NCBI GenBank assembly: GCA_030149115.1
Contig: JASBSE010000144.1
Span: 1 to 15,858, forward strand
From: Winogradskyella sp.
GTDB lineage: Bacteria; Bacteroidota; Bacteroidia; Flavobacteriales; Flavobacteriaceae
Direction: 5' to 3'
DNA length: 15,858 nucleotides
Position numbers and translations under genes: made by a program. How positions within the stretch are numbered: position 1 is the stretch's first letter; each line of letters opens with the position of its first letter. A model generated the notes under the pieces. The model saw only the letters and a program-made list of their open reading frames with translations. It did no database searches and had not been told where the DNA came from. Shown in pieces: positions 15,377 to 15,858 of the stretch.

Positions 15377-15771
15377 TGGAGTCGGAGAGAATCGAACTCT
15401 CGTCCAAACAAGTAACCAAAGGGCTTTCTACACGTTTATTCTTTTCTTGTTTTTTCGATGTAAAGCTGGCTAAAGACAGCCTACTTTACACTTAGCTTTT
15501 TAATCTCGAAAAGGCATCAAAGCCCTACCCAATCTTGGTCAATTTTTACGATGCCTCTAAAAAGAACGCCACTAACCAAGGCTTTCTGGAGACATTTAGC
15601 CTTCCTACCTTGTAGGAATGAAGCTTGAAATCTTACTATAATTCAGATTAAGCAGCTAAAGCGTAGTTATTCTCGCCGTTTAAAATTTGGTCTAGCCTTT
15701 TACGTGTTTCAAAACCATTACACGACGTGCTTACCATTTAATTAATCTCGCTGTCAAAACCAGTCGACCCC
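15377..15771 (-). ncRNA. ssrA: tmRNA (transfer-messenger RNA)
   Basis: tmRNA rescues stalled ribosomes by acting as tRNA-Ala and then as a short message. On the - strand the 5' end begins GGGGTCGACTGGTTTTGACAG, the conserved one-piece tmRNA start. The 3' end is GGACGAGAGTTCGATTCTC followed by CCGACTCCA, providing the T arm and acceptor stem (GGGGTCG pairs with CGACTCC, with one G-U). The discriminator A is at 15377. CCA is not fully encoded, so it must be added after processing. The length is about 395 nt. The tag reading frame is given separately. The gene lies immediately right of the terminator. Confidence 0.96.
15648..15677 (-). other. tmRNA proteolysis-tag reading frame
   Basis: Inside ssrA, a resume codon GGC begins the frame GENNYALAA followed by TAA. 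The first tag residue is the alanine carried by the tmRNA, giving (A)GENNYALAA. The ALAA ending is the usual ClpXP-type degradation signal and the ENNY core fits Bacteroidota. Confidence 0.9.
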
Positions 15772-15794
15772 AAAATTTTAAAGGTAAAGGAGCG

Positions 15795-15802
15795 CGAAGT
15801 TA
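15795..15802 (-). promoter_or_regulatory. Possible -7 element of the ssrA promoter
   Basis: On the - strand TAACTTCG lies 24-31 bp upstream of the mature tmRNA 5' end and fits the TAnnTTTG pattern with one mismatch. A well-spaced -33 box was not found, so this is tentative. The remaining sequence to the window edge shows no gene. Confidence 0.3.
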
Positions 15803-15858
15803 CAAAAAAAGTTGTGCAACCTCTTAAATCCATTTATTTTCGTGCAAAAATTATTCCA

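Noticed and set aside
1..15858. SusC/SusD transport pair, CRISPR array, insertion sequence or integrase
   Set aside because: Looked for because PULs and islands often carry them. No TonB-dependent receptor, SusD-like, transposase or integrase coding sequence and no regular repeat array was seen.

Overview
The window looks like a chromosomal segment from a marine member of the Flavobacteriaceae (Bacteroidota). The DNA is AT-rich, genes lack Shine-Dalgarno sequences, secreted proteins carry Bacteroidota-type lipoprotein or AQ-cleaved signal peptides, one promoter fits the Bacteroidota -33/-7 pattern (TTTG, TAnnTTTG), and the tmRNA tag ends in ENNYALAA. This assignment is inferred from sequence style, not from a database match.

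Region 1 (about 1-9008, + strand) is a tightly packed operon for breaking down pectin-type polysaccharide. It begins with the tail of an unidentified gene. Then come a GH105 unsaturated-uronyl hydrolase lipoprotein, a Gfo/Idh/MocA oxidoreductase, a secreted GH43 enzyme, a sialidase-like beta-propeller lipoprotein of unknown specificity, a PL10-CE8 fusion (pectate lyase plus pectin methylesterase), a CE12-type rhamnogalacturonan acetylesterase lipoprotein and a secreted alpha/beta-hydrolase esterase. Several genes overlap or lie 1-11 bp apart. No SusC/SusD pair is present, so uptake genes must lie upstream or elsewhere.

Region 2 (9021-13897) is a divergent catabolic module for hexuronates. A LacI-family repressor, an SDR fructuronate reductase (uxuB) and mannonate dehydratase (uxuA) run on the - strand. 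KDG kinase (kdgK) and KDPG aldolase (eda) run on the + strand. Together they convert fructuronate to mannonate, KDG, KDPG, and finally pyruvate plus glyceraldehyde-3-phosphate. The 137-bp region between the two arms holds two near-identical LacI-type operators in mirror orientation, a further 9-bp inverted repeat between them, and recognisable promoter elements. This suggests one repressor controls both arms and itself.

Region 3 (13902-15284) continues on the + strand with a half-length LacI-family gene, which keeps its DNA-binding domain but has lost about half its sensor domain, and an EamA/DMT membrane transporter. Region 4 (15339-15858) has a strong terminator hairpin and the complete tmRNA gene ssrA on the - strand, whose 3' end faces the carbohydrate locus.

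The extracellular enzymes would remove methyl and acetyl groups, cut the homogalacturonan backbone by beta-elimination and clip the unsaturated end sugars. The cytoplasmic module would feed uronates into central metabolism through KDG. The isomerase (uxaC) and the kduI/kduD genes expected for unsaturated galacturonate are not in the window. No wholly new system was recognised. The items most worth a second look are the symmetric operator region, the half-size LacI gene, the orphan beta-propeller enzyme and the PL10-CE8 fusion.
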